64,000 bases of DNA from Coffea arabica (taxonomy: Eukaryota > Streptophyta > Magnoliopsida > Gentianales > Rubiaceae), in the NCBI RefSeq assembly GCF_036785885.1, contig NC_092323.1:15198501-15262500 (forward strand), given 5' to 3'. This document shows, piece by piece, positions 1 through 11,340 of the stretch. Below the pieces are notes generated by a model. That model did not search any database and was not told the DNA's origin. It saw nothing but the letters and a program-made list of their open reading frames with translations. Each line of letters opens with the position of its first letter. The first letter of the stretch is position 1. The translations under genes were made by a program, and so were the position numbers.

Positions 1-740
1 ATCTTTTTCATTTGTGTTCATGACACAAAGGGATATTGTAAGATACATACGTATAATATAGTTCAGGGGGCATTGATATTTGCATCTTAAGCTGTTTTTG
101 TGATGATTTAGTACCCAAACTATTATTCTCTGCCAATTTCATCCAGCTATAGCAATTAGATGCTAATCATTGAAGTAAATTCAGCAATGAGATCCCCTTC
201 ATTTGTAAATTCTGCTTTACGCAGTGACAATTCAATTTGAAGTCATAGCAGTCAGTTAGGTGGGGTGCAATTGTCGCCACTTACTGGTGCCCATCCAGCA
301 GTCTTCTCAACTTCCTTGCTGCAGATGACAAATAAGTTGGACAAAATTTCTACTCGTATCGAGTCCAATCATCTATTGAATTTCCACATAAACGAGTTTT
401 TTTTTTATTTCTTCCAAAAGAATATGTAAATGTGTTCGGATAGTAGATTATTTGAAATGACCATGAGATTATTTGAATAAACTTAGTCGAGAGGGACATT
501 AGTCAGGTAATCATGAGATTTCCGATTCCGTTCTCTAATCTTGTGTTTTTTCGATACTTTATAGTAGGTTTAAAGTTTCACTTAAACCAACAAAAAAAAA
601 AAGATGAAAAACAAAACCTTTATTTTCCATTATTGAGAAATATCAACCATCAAACCCAAGTACAACGGTTATTAATATTATTAGAAGTGCACATTGGCCT
701 TCACATATATATCCCATAATTATGCCACAATTAATATATC
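1..740. other. Intergenic, no gene seen
   Basis: AT-rich DNA downstream (3') of the first citrate-binding-like gene on the minus strand. The only open frame (513-719, plus, 68 codons) has no recognisable domain and low-complexity composition. I see no gene here. Confidence 0.6.
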
Positions 741-2316
741 TCAGTTCTTCCTGAGAACTTTGATTCCAACCCAACGGGACTCCATGTAATCAGAAGGATT
801 GTCTTGTGTATACACTCCAAACTTGAAATAGTGCGTAGCAGGACCATTATCATGAGTTTCATACTTGAAAACTCCATCAATGTACACTCTAACTCTCCCA
901 GCACCTGTGTCATGTATCACATTGACACGATACCATTTGTTGTAGACGTTGGGGATTAGGACAGGATTTGTGTAGTATGTGAGGGATGGATTGTAGACTC
1001 TCAGCATAGCAGTTGTGGCCTGAGTGCTTGCTCCAAATACTTGCATTATGCTGACACCAGAAGTTCCAGAGGGTACATATGCATAACCCTCGAATTGCCA
1101 TACACCTGAAGTGTAGTCGTAGCCCTGAGAAGCAAATTACCATCAATGTTATGTCAACTTCATTTTATTTTATTTTTTTGCTATTTATTCTCCCAAAAAA
1201 AAAAAGGAAAAAAATGAGGAAAGGAAACAATTTTATATACAAAAATATTTCAATCAGGTTACTTGCTACAAAATGGAAGGTCTATAACTTAATCAAGTAA
1301 TCAAGTAGTCGTATAATTTAATCGATTAAAGGTCTATAACTTAATTCATGGTGAATTAATCAACTCAAAAAAAAATTTTTTTTTTTGGGGGTAGCTTGTG
1401 AGCTTGGTAGAGCAAAGTAGGGTCCTCTTCCAAATTCAAGATTGGGTTTGGGGCCTCTGACGTTGCAAGTGCAACCACAGAGTGTTATTAATCACTCAAA
1501 ACATGTCAATTTCAGTTCGATTCAATCTGAGTCATTTATTTCAATTTTTTTTATTTTAAAATGAATGGTATAGATTAGACTGAATTATTGTGGCCTGATT
1601 TGGACCGTATATTCAACGCAATTGCAACCGCCCATGTCCCTTTCTGAATGAAAAAATTATTATCATGGACAATACTCTCTTTTTTGGATAAAATACAATA
1701 TTTCATTCCATGAAATTTATACTAATAACAGAAAATACGTTAAACACGTCACAGACATGACTAATATGAAAACCATGGACAATACTATGAGTTCAACATC
1801 ATTTCATGCATTTTCATTCACAGTTCATCGTTTAGTTTGAATGTTTTCCTACTCTATCCCCAACCCAAAATTAACTTTGCTAATGCCACAAGCGTATTCG
1901 GGATAATTTTTTTGAAGAAAATACTGTAACATTTTTTTAATCTGATATATGTGAGATAAAAATGTGGTTAAAAAATGTGTTGATGATGCAATTCAGTGTG
2001 TGTAAATAAGATATAAATAATATACTATCCAAACAAGTGTTATATTGGCTGGAAAAAAAATACTTACAGTGATGCGAATTTCAGTACGTGGTTTGGTATT
2101 GCTAGTTTGAGAATAAGGTTTATCTGTCTTATAAACCCAGAGTCTATGTTCACCACCAATGTAGGAATAGCGTTGATTGACAGAGACATCGTACGGCTTC
2201 TGGACTTGAAAATTTGCCTCGCTCAGCTTAACATAGCTGAACCCATCAGTTGGATCAGCCTTCAGAGCCCTCAGGAGGGTTAAGAACAAAGTGGCTAAGA
2301 CGAGAAAAGGCGTCAT
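741..2316 (-). CDS. Citrate-binding protein-like (PL7-fold), copy 1
   Basis: Two exons: 2316-2068 and 1124-741, joined by a 943-bp GT-AG intron in phase 0 (donor GTAAGT; acceptor ends TTCTCAG). The product is 210 aa. It opens with a hydrophobic signal peptide (about residues 1-20), then DPTDGF, QRYSYIGG and LWVYKTDKP blocks, and PRTEIRIT at the exon end. Exon 2 starts GYDYTSGVWQFEGY and carries IMQVFGA and HYFKFGVYTQ, ending KVLRKN. This block order matches the Hevea vacuolar citrate-binding protein family and the RTE / QxH / YFKxGxYxQ motifs of PL7 alginate lyases. Here the His of QxH is Phe, so lyase activity is unlikely; citrate binding is inferred only from family. A TATATAA box lies at 2388-2394, about 72 bp before the ATG. 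It is the most divergent copy of the array (for example VKLSEANFQVQKPYDVSV). Confidence 0.85.
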
Positions 2317-2399
2317 TGCTAACTGAAGAAAGGAAGAGCAAGAAAGTGTTTTAGGTGTGGGGATGGAAGACTACACTGGGGCATGGGTTATATAGCTAG

Positions 2400-3430
2400 A
2401 TAGTGGAGTCTTATCTTCTTTTTCATTTTAACTTCGTCTGTAGAGTTAAATTGAAGAAAGTCTTTGATATAAAAATGGTCCATGAAGCAAGTAGTCCCCT
2501 TTTAGTACATAAAAAAAATTCCAATATCCGTTTTAGGTTCAAGAAACTTTGAGCCTAATTACTAATAAGTTGCCCATATAAGTTGGCAATATCAAGTAAT
2601 ATTCAAAAACTGCAATTTTAATGCGAAAACAGCATGAGGTTGTCAGGACTTGGAATCAAAGATAGTAATTTACTTATTTTTTTCAGTTTGTTTATTTTTT
2701 GTGTTGTGGGATATGACCATGTACAGATGATATTTTGAAAAACTTATAGAATATAAGTAAGTACATTGAAGGTATTTCAAAGTTAAAGTGCCAAATTGCA
2801 AAAAATGGAGCAAATTTTGAAGAAGATGCATGAACTGAATACTAAAAGAACAGTGAAGTCCTTAAGGCCCGCAGACGTAGTTCTCCATTAAATGTTGACT
2901 GCACTGGCCTGCGCAGTGGGTTCTACATGTAGATAGTGGACTTTTACTGATCTGGGGTTCAATTATTTAAGCAAGTAATCCACTTTTAGTACAGAAAATT
3001 GTTTTAAGATTTTCCTTTTAATTCTATAAATTTTGGGTCTACTAGGGAACTAGTTTTCCACACATACACACATATATATCAACTATGGAAATGGAGTTCC
3101 AAGAAGCATTTGAGGGATTTTCTTTGTTAAATTTGCCAGGTGTTTTCATAAGTTAGTGCAGTCCCAATGTGACAGCAAAATGAGGTCTTAGGAATTAGAA
3201 TCTTAGGAAGTCAATTATTATTGTTTTTTATTGTGGGATAAGACCACAGAAGATATGTTCAATTATGATGACTATTGAGGAATTGAGCATTCATTTTCCA
3301 GAACTAAAAAAAAAAAAAAGAAATGTTGAAAAACTTACTTTGCAAAAGAGTTGACAAAGTTCAGTGCTCTCCAATTATTGTACTTGTAATTTTTGCAGTC
3401 AAAAACCAATTTGTACCTCAAAATATATTG
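2400..3430. other. Intergenic, no gene seen
   Basis: Upstream region of copy 1. It is AT-rich, with no long open frame, tRNA-like structure or clear transposon ends. Confidence 0.5.
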
Positions 3431-3436
3431 TCCTCA

Positions 3437-3546
3437 ATGAATCCATTCCGTTTGTGGAATAAAACCAATCTGTACAAATTGTCCACAATTTGTACCAAAG
3501 TCGTTTGTGACAATCCAGAGATGGTTTTATTCCAAATCCGGATATT
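3437..3546. repeat. Imperfect inverted repeat
   Basis: The arm containing GGAATAAAACC near 3456 and the arm containing GGTTTTATTCC near 3525 are inverse copies, with a second matched pair (TACAAATTGT / ACAATTTGTA) nearer the centre. Together they could fold as a hairpin of about 110 bp. No clear target-site duplication was found. It may be a degenerate MITE. Confidence 0.35.
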
Positions 3547-3879
3547 TTGTTAAAAGTCGACTCAAGTAGACCGGATTACATGTTTAGGACCAAAATTCTC
3601 AATAAACAATTTTGGACTGTAATTTATTAGAGTAACACTTTGGGTCCATGGGTTAGTCCAAATAAATTTTGATTAAAACTACAGGTTCAAAATGGTTAAT
3701 TCAAATTACTTAGTAGCCTCTGAGCTCAAACTTATATATCATTTATATTTCCTTCCCCTTTCAATGTGAAATTAGTTGTGGGATCATGCATTCATCCTTA
3801 TTTAAGGACGTTACTTTCGCGCAAAACTCGTCACAATCCAAACTGTTCACTTAATCGTACTCAAAGTTTAGAGGTGACT

Positions 3880-4423
3880 CATACGAGTTCTAAATAACCT
3901 TCAGCCTATCAAAAATTTGAAATGAAAAATAATGAAATATAATCTTGGGGCTATGGACTATTAAAAAATAATTTGGATTAACAATTTTGAATCCATGATT
4001 TCAATTAAAAAGTTACTTGAACCGGTCCATGCATCTCTGCATCGGATGAGTTGGGACCAGTACAGTTATAGGTTCGACCATGCAATGGAGTGTAAGGAGT
4101 TAAGTGCTATAAGGGTTGAGTACAACGTCCAATGGGGGCTATCTCTAAAAAAATTTCACATTGACCAAGGGTCATCTCTAAACTCTGTACGAGCCACCTA
4201 TAGATTCTATGCATGATTAAGTGTATAGTTTGGATTATGATCCGATTTTGCGAAGATGCAAAATTCTTAAGTGGGGATGAATGTGAGGATCCGTCCCACA
4301 TTGAATTGAAGTGGAAAGGAGTGAAATATAACTTTGGGTCCATGGATTATAAGTATAATTATTTTGATCCCATGGTTTCAGTTCGAAAGTTACTTGGGTT
4401 AACCCATGAACCCGAGACTTTTT
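3880..4423 (+). mobile_element. Degraded Ty3/gypsy-type LTR remnant (tentative)
   Basis: Around 4270-4290 a purine run (AAGTGGGGATGA) is followed by TGTGAGGATCC and CCCACATTG, the usual arrangement of a polypurine tract meeting a 3' LTR in plant gypsy elements. Sequence after it (about 4325-4410) resembles sequence at about 3950-4030, as expected of an LTR pair. It is short, old and broken, with no coding part left. It stops where the duplicated block begins at 4424. This is an inference by eye. Confidence 0.35.
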
Positions 4424-6079
4424 CCGTTGGACATAAGAAACACCAGCTTATTCATTCCGAAATGCGTTCATCTATTCTTTAAACACATTTTTTTTTTTTG
4501 AAAAATGTTGCAATTCAGGGGTGAGTTGTAATATTAATGGTTATAATAGTGGGTCACCTTTTTTTTTTTTTTTTGTGTTCTTATCTGCTGTCCTAAGTGC
4601 AGCAAATTAAAAGAAAAAAAACTTCTTAAGAAAACTACCTTATGTTCGTGAAATTTTTTATCATGTCATGAAATAATGCCAGTAATACTTACAAAATTTC
4701 ATTCTACTCCTCAAATTGGAGATATACATAAGTATAAAGTAAGACTGAAAGATAAACCAAACTATTTGATATTCGAATCGAACTTAATTTGGTAAGAATT
4801 CATTCAAATTTAATTCACTAACTAATTAAACCAAGGATGAACAACATTTTATATTTGATAATCATTCAAACTTGATAAAAGATTCGGTCAAACTTGATTC
4901 AGTAAATAAATAAACTAAGTTTGTACAAAATTTTCAATTTGTTACAATAATCAAATAAATTTAAACACTAGAATGCTCGACTTAATTAAACTTATTTACA
5001 TCCCTAGTTAAATTTGACAAAATACTTTCTCGTTGCATTCAGTATATCAGATTATACAGTAAGATTGTTCTAATTTGTCACTTCTTAAATTTTGCAAATT
5101 GTCTAAGAATTAAAGAGTAACATTACGACATAGTTTAGGATTGAGCTGCCTCTGCTAATTAACTGACTTTTTTTTTCGGAGACGACAACAGTTGTATAAC
5201 CTAATTTATTCTACACGAAGGGGGAAGGGGCGGACCTAAGGAGGTTCAGGGATAATCCGGAGGGGACTGAATCACCACTGGATCAAACGGGTACACAACA
5301 CACCCGTCTGGATTTTTTGAAGCAAACCACTTAAATGTGACTTGCTTGCTTTACACAAAATTTTTTGTCTAGAGGGTATCCAAAAATTGACTATTTGGTC
5401 ATGTTAGGGGGCCATCCTCTGAACTTGAATCCATATCCGCCGCCCCCTCGTGGTTTTGTCATCCCTAATTCCCTATCACAAACGAAGCTAGAAAGTTTAC
5501 TTTGACAATGCAAATCTTAATATATTTGCATTCAAGTATGTGATATAAGATATTTTTAATTTTTGCATGGGCAAATATCTAAACTTATAGGGAATATTTT
5601 TAAAAATTTTCAATTTTCTAAGGGACAAAAATCTAAAATTACAGAACTGTGAAGGATCAGGGGGTTCAAACGGTTGTCAAAAAAATCATTTGGACCAATT
5701 TTGCTTCATTTTTCACGGGATGTAATTTACTTTTAACAACTTGTAAATGTAAAATAAAATTTTATAGACCTCAAATATGGTGTTAAAATCGATGTACAAG
5801 ATGTAATTTGGGACATATATATATATATTTATAGCCAAATTATGGCTGTCAATCTTTCGGTACGATTAGAGGTGGCAATTTGGATTGAAATCCATTTATC
5901 CATCCATATAAACCATAATTAAATGGATTTGGATTATCCATTTATAATATTGGTTTTAAATGGATGATCAAAGTAAAACCATTAAATTAAATGGATTTAT
6001 ATGGATTATCCACAAAAACCACATATATCCATTTACTTAAAAACCAAATAAAAGAAATGGACAGCAAATGACTAAAAAA

Positions 6080-7140
6080 GGAGCTATCCTAAAATTGAAC
6101 GTTGGGGTGTGAAAATGCCGTCCCCGTGCTCCCTCGTTTTCACCGGTTTCGTTCCCTCCTTCACGGCCACCGCCATCGCCTCCCATTCCCCTCTGTTCTA
6201 ATCACTACTTAACTAAATCCATCCTCTCTGTCTGCATCCTCCTAAAATTTTACCCAACCCAGGATCCCAGATCGAGTGAGGATGAATTTTGCGGGCAAGT
6301 GATCGGGGGTAAATCTTCATCCTTTTCTTGCTAATATCTTCGTCTTTGTTTTCCGTCTGCGCTTAAATTGTTTGATAATTAGGAGGGAACGGGTCTGTCT
6401 CTGTTTCTGGTTCTAGGTTGTTGAGTTTCCAATCAATATTTGTTAAATCAAAGCTTTTGGGCTGGCTAATTAACTTGAATTATTGGGGTTATCGCATTTC
6501 ATTTGCATGTAGCTAGCTGCTGTGACGACTAGGAGTTGTAGGTCTTTTGGTTGTAATGCTAAAACGAGTGAGATTCGGTTGGCTTTGAAGCAAACCCATT
6601 ACTTTTTCCCAACGATTCCTTGTGGAGGATTAGAGTGCAAGCCTGGCACCACAGAATTTGTGGTTCAGAAATCCCAACTAAGTTGGGAAGGGACTTGTCA
6701 ATTGGCACTACAAGATAAAATGGATACTTCAACGAGAGCTTCCCTGGAGTCACTGATACCTGGAATGAGATTCTGTACAATATTTTTCTCTAGAATGATT
6801 CATGTTATAGCAGACAACTAATTCCCAGGTCCTTATTCCTAGTTGAATTCATTACTGTGATGAGGACATTAGGAAATTTAGGTAGAGTTGTTATGTCTAA
6901 CATTAATTAGAAGACATGACATATGATTGCATGCATCGAAATCTGGCAAACTGATCAAAATTTAGTTTTTAGAGTAAGTAATGCATGATAAATTGCAAGC
7001 TTGGGATTTCTGGACTTCTAAATGCTTAATGTTATCTTAATCCTTTCCTCTAACTAGTATTTTTTTGCTGTCATTTTGCACTTAATGAGATCTGAATTTT
7101 TTTTTCTATTCTTTGGTGCAATGAATATTAGGTACTTGTT
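6080..7140 (+). other. hAT 5' leader with probable UTR and intron
   Basis: A CT-rich stretch (about 6120-6260) resembles a plant promoter / 5' UTR, and GGGGGTAAATC near 6307 could be a 5' splice site. The open frame at 6522-6821 has no recognisable domain. The stretch may be the transposase's own leader or captured host DNA; I cannot tell which. Confidence 0.4.
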
Positions 7141-7143
7141 CAA

Positions 7144-9263
7144 ATGGAAGGAGAAGAAGAGCACAATGTTGAGCGAGTTTCATCAACAGATTCTATACCT
7201 GAAAGTGGAGAGGCTAACGGAGAAAGTTCAACCAAGCGAATTAGGAGGCAAACATCAATTGCTTGGGATGGTTTTGATACTGTAGCAGTGACTGCTGATG
7301 GAAGGAAAAAAATTAAGTGTAAATGGTGTGCACAAACATATTTATTAAAAGGTAATTCTGGAACATCTAATATGCTCAAGCATTTTGAATCTTGCAAGTG
7401 GAGAGAGTTGAAGAATACAAGCTTTGGGGCTCCTTTGGATCAACATATGTATCGTGAAAAAATTGCAGTTGCTATTATAAAACACAATTACCCTTTTGAA
7501 TTTGTGGAACATGAGGGCATTCAAGATCTGCATAACTTCTTATGTGAAGAGGTAAAACCTGTATCAAGAAACACAATCAAAGCAGATGTTGTGAGAATGT
7601 ACTCGAGAGAAAAAGAAACTCTTAAACATGCCTTAGAGAATGTGAAGAGTAGAATATGTTTGACATTCGATCTATGGAGTTCATCCACTACAGATGGTTA
7701 CTTGGCACTTACGGCTCATTATATTGATGAAAATTGGGTGCTCCAAAAATGGATATTGAATTTCCGTCATATTCCTCCACCACATAATGGTGTCTCTTTG
7801 GCAACAAGGGTAATGGATTTACTCAGAGAATGGGGAATTGAAAAGAAAATTTTCTCATTGAGTATGGATAATGCAGCCTATAATGATGTTTTGGTGAATG
7901 TTTTGAAGCGTCATTTGAAGATTGCTGGTCCGTTGGTGTGTGATGGAGAATTCTTTCATGTGCGTTGTGGAGCACACATTCTAAACTTGATAGTAAAAGC
8001 AGGTTTAGAAATAGTTGAGCAACCTCTTTAAAAAATACGGGAATCTGTCAAGTATGTTCGGTCAAGTGAAGCAAGAAAAGTCAAATTTGCTGAATGCATT
8101 GCTAGAGTCTCTATCAATTGTAAAAAGAAAGTTCGACAAGATATTTCAATAAGATGGAATTCAACATATCTTATGTGTGAATCTGCTTTGGAGCATCGAT
8201 GAACATTTCAAGAATTGCAGTTAGTTGATCCAAATTATAAATGGTTTCCAACAGATGAAGAGTGGAAAAAGGTTCATCGCATATCTCTGTTTTTAAAACC
8301 GTTTTATGATATCACTACATTGTTTTCTGGATCTCATTATCCTACTGCTAATTTATATTTTCATGGGGTTTGGAAAATTCAGCAGTTGATTTGTGAAGAA
8401 ATGCATAGTCAAGATGATGATTTTGTGCAAATGGCTATGAAAATGCATGATAAATTTAACAAATATTGGGAGTGTTACAGTTTTGTTTTGAGTTTTGCCG
8501 TGATATTGGATCCACGTTTTAAGTTGCAATGGGTAGAATTTTGTTTGACAAAGATATACCCGAGAACTTTTTCTACACGTGTGAGGGAGATTCGTGAGAA
8601 ACTGCATTTGATGTTTGATGATTATATGCAATTATATCCCTCAGTTATGGCAGATTCATCACAAGTAGCATCTTTTAGTGAGGGAGTTTCTTCTAATCTT
8701 GTTGATGAAATAGATGAGTTTACCATGTATGAAAGTGAACACTATAATTTGAACAGGAATACATCACAGTTGGATTTGTATTTAAATGAGAATAGGTTTC
8801 CAGCAAAAGAAGATTTGGATGTTCTTCAATTTTGGAAAGAAAATAGAAATCGATATCCAGTGATTTCATTGATGGCACAAGACATTTTGAGTATTCCTAT
8901 TACTACAGTGGCTTCAGAGTCCGCTTTCAGCGTTGGCGGTCGGATTATCAACAAATATCGTAGTACCATCTTGCCAGAGAATGTAGAAGCTTTAATATGC
9001 ACTAAAGATTGGTTATATGGTGAAAAATGTAAGTATTTTATATATTCTTTATTTTGTTAAAAATTTCTTTTACTGCACATAATATTTACGGTAGTTAAAT
9101 TATTATTTTTCTTTATTTAGAAATGACTTATTTGCTGTTTTATGATATTAATATAGTTTCACAAGAAAATGCCGAGGAAGAAGCTGCATTAATTACAGAT
9201 TTTGCTCCATTAGTTACAAAACTTCTTGGCTCCAATAGGGAGGTTTACGAAGAGGAAATCTAG
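7144..9263 (+). pseudogene. hAT transposase (BED zinc finger, RNase H-like, dimerisation), inactivated
   Basis: Reading one frame from ATG 7144 gives a BED zinc finger (C59, C62, H80, C84) and hAT catalytic-core blocks LTFDLWSS (D177) and SLSMDNA (D243). Next come a DUF4413-like stretch (around 8400-8650) and a C-terminal hAT dimerisation domain (LDLYLNENR to ALICTKDWL, 8770-9015). A GT-AG intron 9029-9156 is plausible; it joins in frame to a last exon 9157-9263 ending EVYEEEI. The total would be 663 codons, near the usual hAT length. Two in-frame stops, TAA at 8029-8031 and TGA at 8200-8202, split the frame; the second replaces a likely CGA Arg codon. It resembles RICESLEEPER/ZBED-type plant hATs. 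Confidence 0.9.
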
Positions 9264-9906
9264 TCATGTGACTTATTGGATTGCTCAAAGGTAATATGGT
9301 TACTGATTTATGAAGCAATTAAGTATTTTATTAGAGTGCCTTCATGGATGATTGGATGGGATTGTAGACTCGTAGCTGTTGCTTATTTGGTATGGTTTCT
9401 AGTTTTGCAGCTTCTTGATGGGGCCCTTTGTTCGTGTCTTCTTTCACTCCTTAGGGACTAGTATTCACTGCCCTTGCTGGACTAAAAGAGGAGCTGTGTT
9501 TTGGGAAGGTTATGATCTATAGCACTACAAACTTCTCAGTGGCAGCATCATATGCTTCCTAGGCCATGTTGTGTGTAATTTTTTAGCATGCATACTTTCT
9601 CTGCACTTTTGTTTAGACCATATCTCTACCAAGAAATTTTAATCATATTAGCATTTCTTTATAGCATCCTCTAATCACTTTTTCTGTTTGTTCTTTATTT
9701 CTTGCAAACTTTTGTGTTTAAATCTAATTTTTGTGAACTTTTTTTAATGCCGAAGTTAAAGGAGTATTTAGCTCATATGCACTACAGCTGAAATCAAGTA
9801 CTTGAGCTGTAATGCATTTCTGAATTATGACAAGTAGTTGGAATTGCATACATAAATTGTAAAGCATTTAACTTCTGCATTCATATGCTTCCTTTGCCCG
9901 CTGCAG

Positions 9907-10003
9907 GTACCATGCCATTACCAGTGCTTACTACAGAGGAGCTGTTGGTGCTTTACTCGTGTATGATGTCACTAGACGTTCTACCTTTGAGAATGTTGAG
10001 AGA
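9907..10003 (+). pseudogene. Captured Rab11/RABA small-GTPase exon fragment inside hAT
   Basis: After a pyrimidine-rich stretch ending CTGCAG (intron-acceptor-like), the frame reads [20 protein letters not shown], then [12 protein letters not shown]. This is the conserved segment of plant Rab11/RABA GTPases just after the G3 motif (usual form [20 protein letters not shown]). Similarity stops where the conserved WLKELR should follow. Only about 32 codons remain, without the nucleotide-binding P-loop, so no GTPase can be made. It lies between the transposase stop and the right terminal repeat, so it appears to have been acquired by the transposon together with some flanking intron. Confidence 0.7.
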
Positions 10004-10588
10004 TTGGATGCTGTTCAAGCTAGAGCTTGCATGGAAATCTTCAAGGACAATGGCTCTTGCTGCATAAGTCCTGTACATTACATCGTTCAACCAGCAATAT
10101 TGTTCATTTGATTGTCCTCTTTGTCTTGGATCATATAAGATGACAGTTACATGGAAATACTTTAGTATTTTCATGAAATTCTTACTTGGTAGGATCAGGA
10201 ATGGGTATAGTTACTTGGTAATACAAAAAAAAAAAAAAGTAACCAAAATATATAAATGGATTATAAATGGATAATTGGTTTTTATATAATCCATTTAGAT
10301 CCATCCATTTAGATCCATTTATTAAATGGATCTAAATGGATTGGATAAATTTCATCCACCATCCAGTAAGTCAAAACCAATTATGAACCATTTATCCATA
10401 TTGCCACCTCTAGGTACGATTGCTACTTGGCCCAACCGTGGGGAAATAGGGCGGTGGCTCCTCCTGCCACTCCTCCGGTTCCCTCTATGATCGCCTCACT
10501 ACCTATTGACTCAATCCGAATGCTTCATTCTAGAGTTTTTCTTAGCTGAGATTAATACTTGTGATAATTACAAGTCGGCAGCTGAATT

Positions 10589-10718
10589 TTTTTTTTGTTG
10601 AAACGATAGAATTTTTCTATCGAAATTGATCAATAAAGACCGTCACATATTTTAATAAATTTTGTGAGAGGTAAAATTTGAACCCTTAAACTTCCGCACC
10701 AGGTTTGAGATGACCACT
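10589..10718 (-). mobile_element. Short SINE-like insert, minus orientation
   Basis: The 130-bp insert is absent from the paralogous site near 21148. It is flanked by near-identical 12-bp repeats GGC(A/G)GCTGAATT (10577-10588 and 10719-10730). A poly-T run (poly-A tail on minus) sits at its left end. On minus, GGGTTCAAATTT near 10676-10688 resembles a Pol III B box. It is tentatively a tRNA-derived SINE. Confidence 0.6.
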
Positions 10719-11099
10719 GGCGGCTGAATTCTTTGACGAATAATTTAACAAAGGTAGCTGTCCCTACGGGCCTACGCAATTTGACAATATTGCTCCATAT
10801 TGTCATTTATGGAAGTGCCGGCATTCACGAAGTGGGATTTTTGCTTCGGCAGCCAAGGCTTCCCCCCCCACCAGAGGGACAGATAAACATAACGCAGTGA
10901 TGTTGTTTTGTTGAAACCACTGAGTTCCAATCTGCAACGGATCTTCTGTCCCAATTCATAATTTTGTATATTATTCAATTAATAGTTATTGGATCTTTAG
11001 ATAACAAAAAAGAATTAAAAAATGATATTTATGTAAAAGAAATAGAAATATAATAAAAAGCAACACAGAGAGTGACACAGAATATGGGACAGAAGATCC

Positions 11100-11340
11100 A
11101 TTGCGATTCCCATCCTCTTATATGAGAGCAGTTACTCAGGGCCATAAAAGATCTTCAATACTACTCAATGAAGAATTTAACTTGTCACATCCTGAGATGT
11201 CTAGAAAACGTAGAGATTGGGAGTTTTCCATATCTAGGGAAGCATCTAAATTAGAGCAGTTACTCTGGGTCAGGGTAAAGTGTTGAAGAGATGCAAGGCT
11301 CTTCAAATTCCTCATATAAGCCAAACTTCCGCATTTCTTT
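11100..11340 (-). pseudogene. LRR fragment of an NLR gene
   Basis: The minus-strand frame 11324-11136 reads NLKSLASLQHFTL, then LDASLDMENSQSL and LDISGCDKLNSSL. It closely matches part of the LRR half of the neighbouring NLR (LDASLDMKNPQSL, LNISRCDKLNTSL at about 14250-14330). No NB-ARC region is attached. It is a relic of a second, largely deleted or partly copied resistance gene. Confidence 0.75.

Larger units (their letters stand above)
5867..10412 (+). mobile_element. hAT DNA transposon with 8-bp target duplication
   Basis: The terminal inverted repeats read TAGAGGTGGCAAT at the left and ATTGCCACCTCTA at the right. The flanks carry an 8-bp direct repeat GGTACGAT at 5859-5866 and 10413-10420, the hAT signature. 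The paralogous site at about 20797-20804 (GGGACGAT) is unoccupied, which confirms the boundaries. Both subterminal regions (5880-6050 and 10240-10400) hold many copies of AAATGGAT / ATCCATTT, probable transposase-binding repeats. Inside are a GC-richer leader (6100-6300) that looks like a 5' UTR, the transposase (7144-9263), and a Rab11-like exon fragment near 9.9 kb. The element is 4546 bp long. The transposase is broken, so the copy is non-autonomous now. Confidence 0.92.
4424..10880. repeat. Duplicated block, copy A (partner at 18950-21325)
   Basis: From the shared CATAAGAAACACC motif onward, this block aligns with 18950-21325 in the same orientation. Without insertions, each copy is about 1.6-1.9 kb. 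Copy A contains the hAT element 5867-10412 and a short SINE-like insert 10589-10718, both absent from copy B. Copy B contains a MITE and a different SINE absent here. About 170 bp at 5169-5335 is present here and missing in B, lost or gained at a short direct repeat (GACTTGCT). By eye identity is roughly 90%. No host gene is evident inside. Confidence 0.85.

Noticed and set aside
3995-4482. Overlapping small frames on both strands
   Set aside because: They lie in a degraded repeat region with no protein family match and no gene-like context.
6522-6821. 99-codon frame inside the hAT element
   Set aside because: No domain recognised; most likely part of the leader or intron of the transposase gene.
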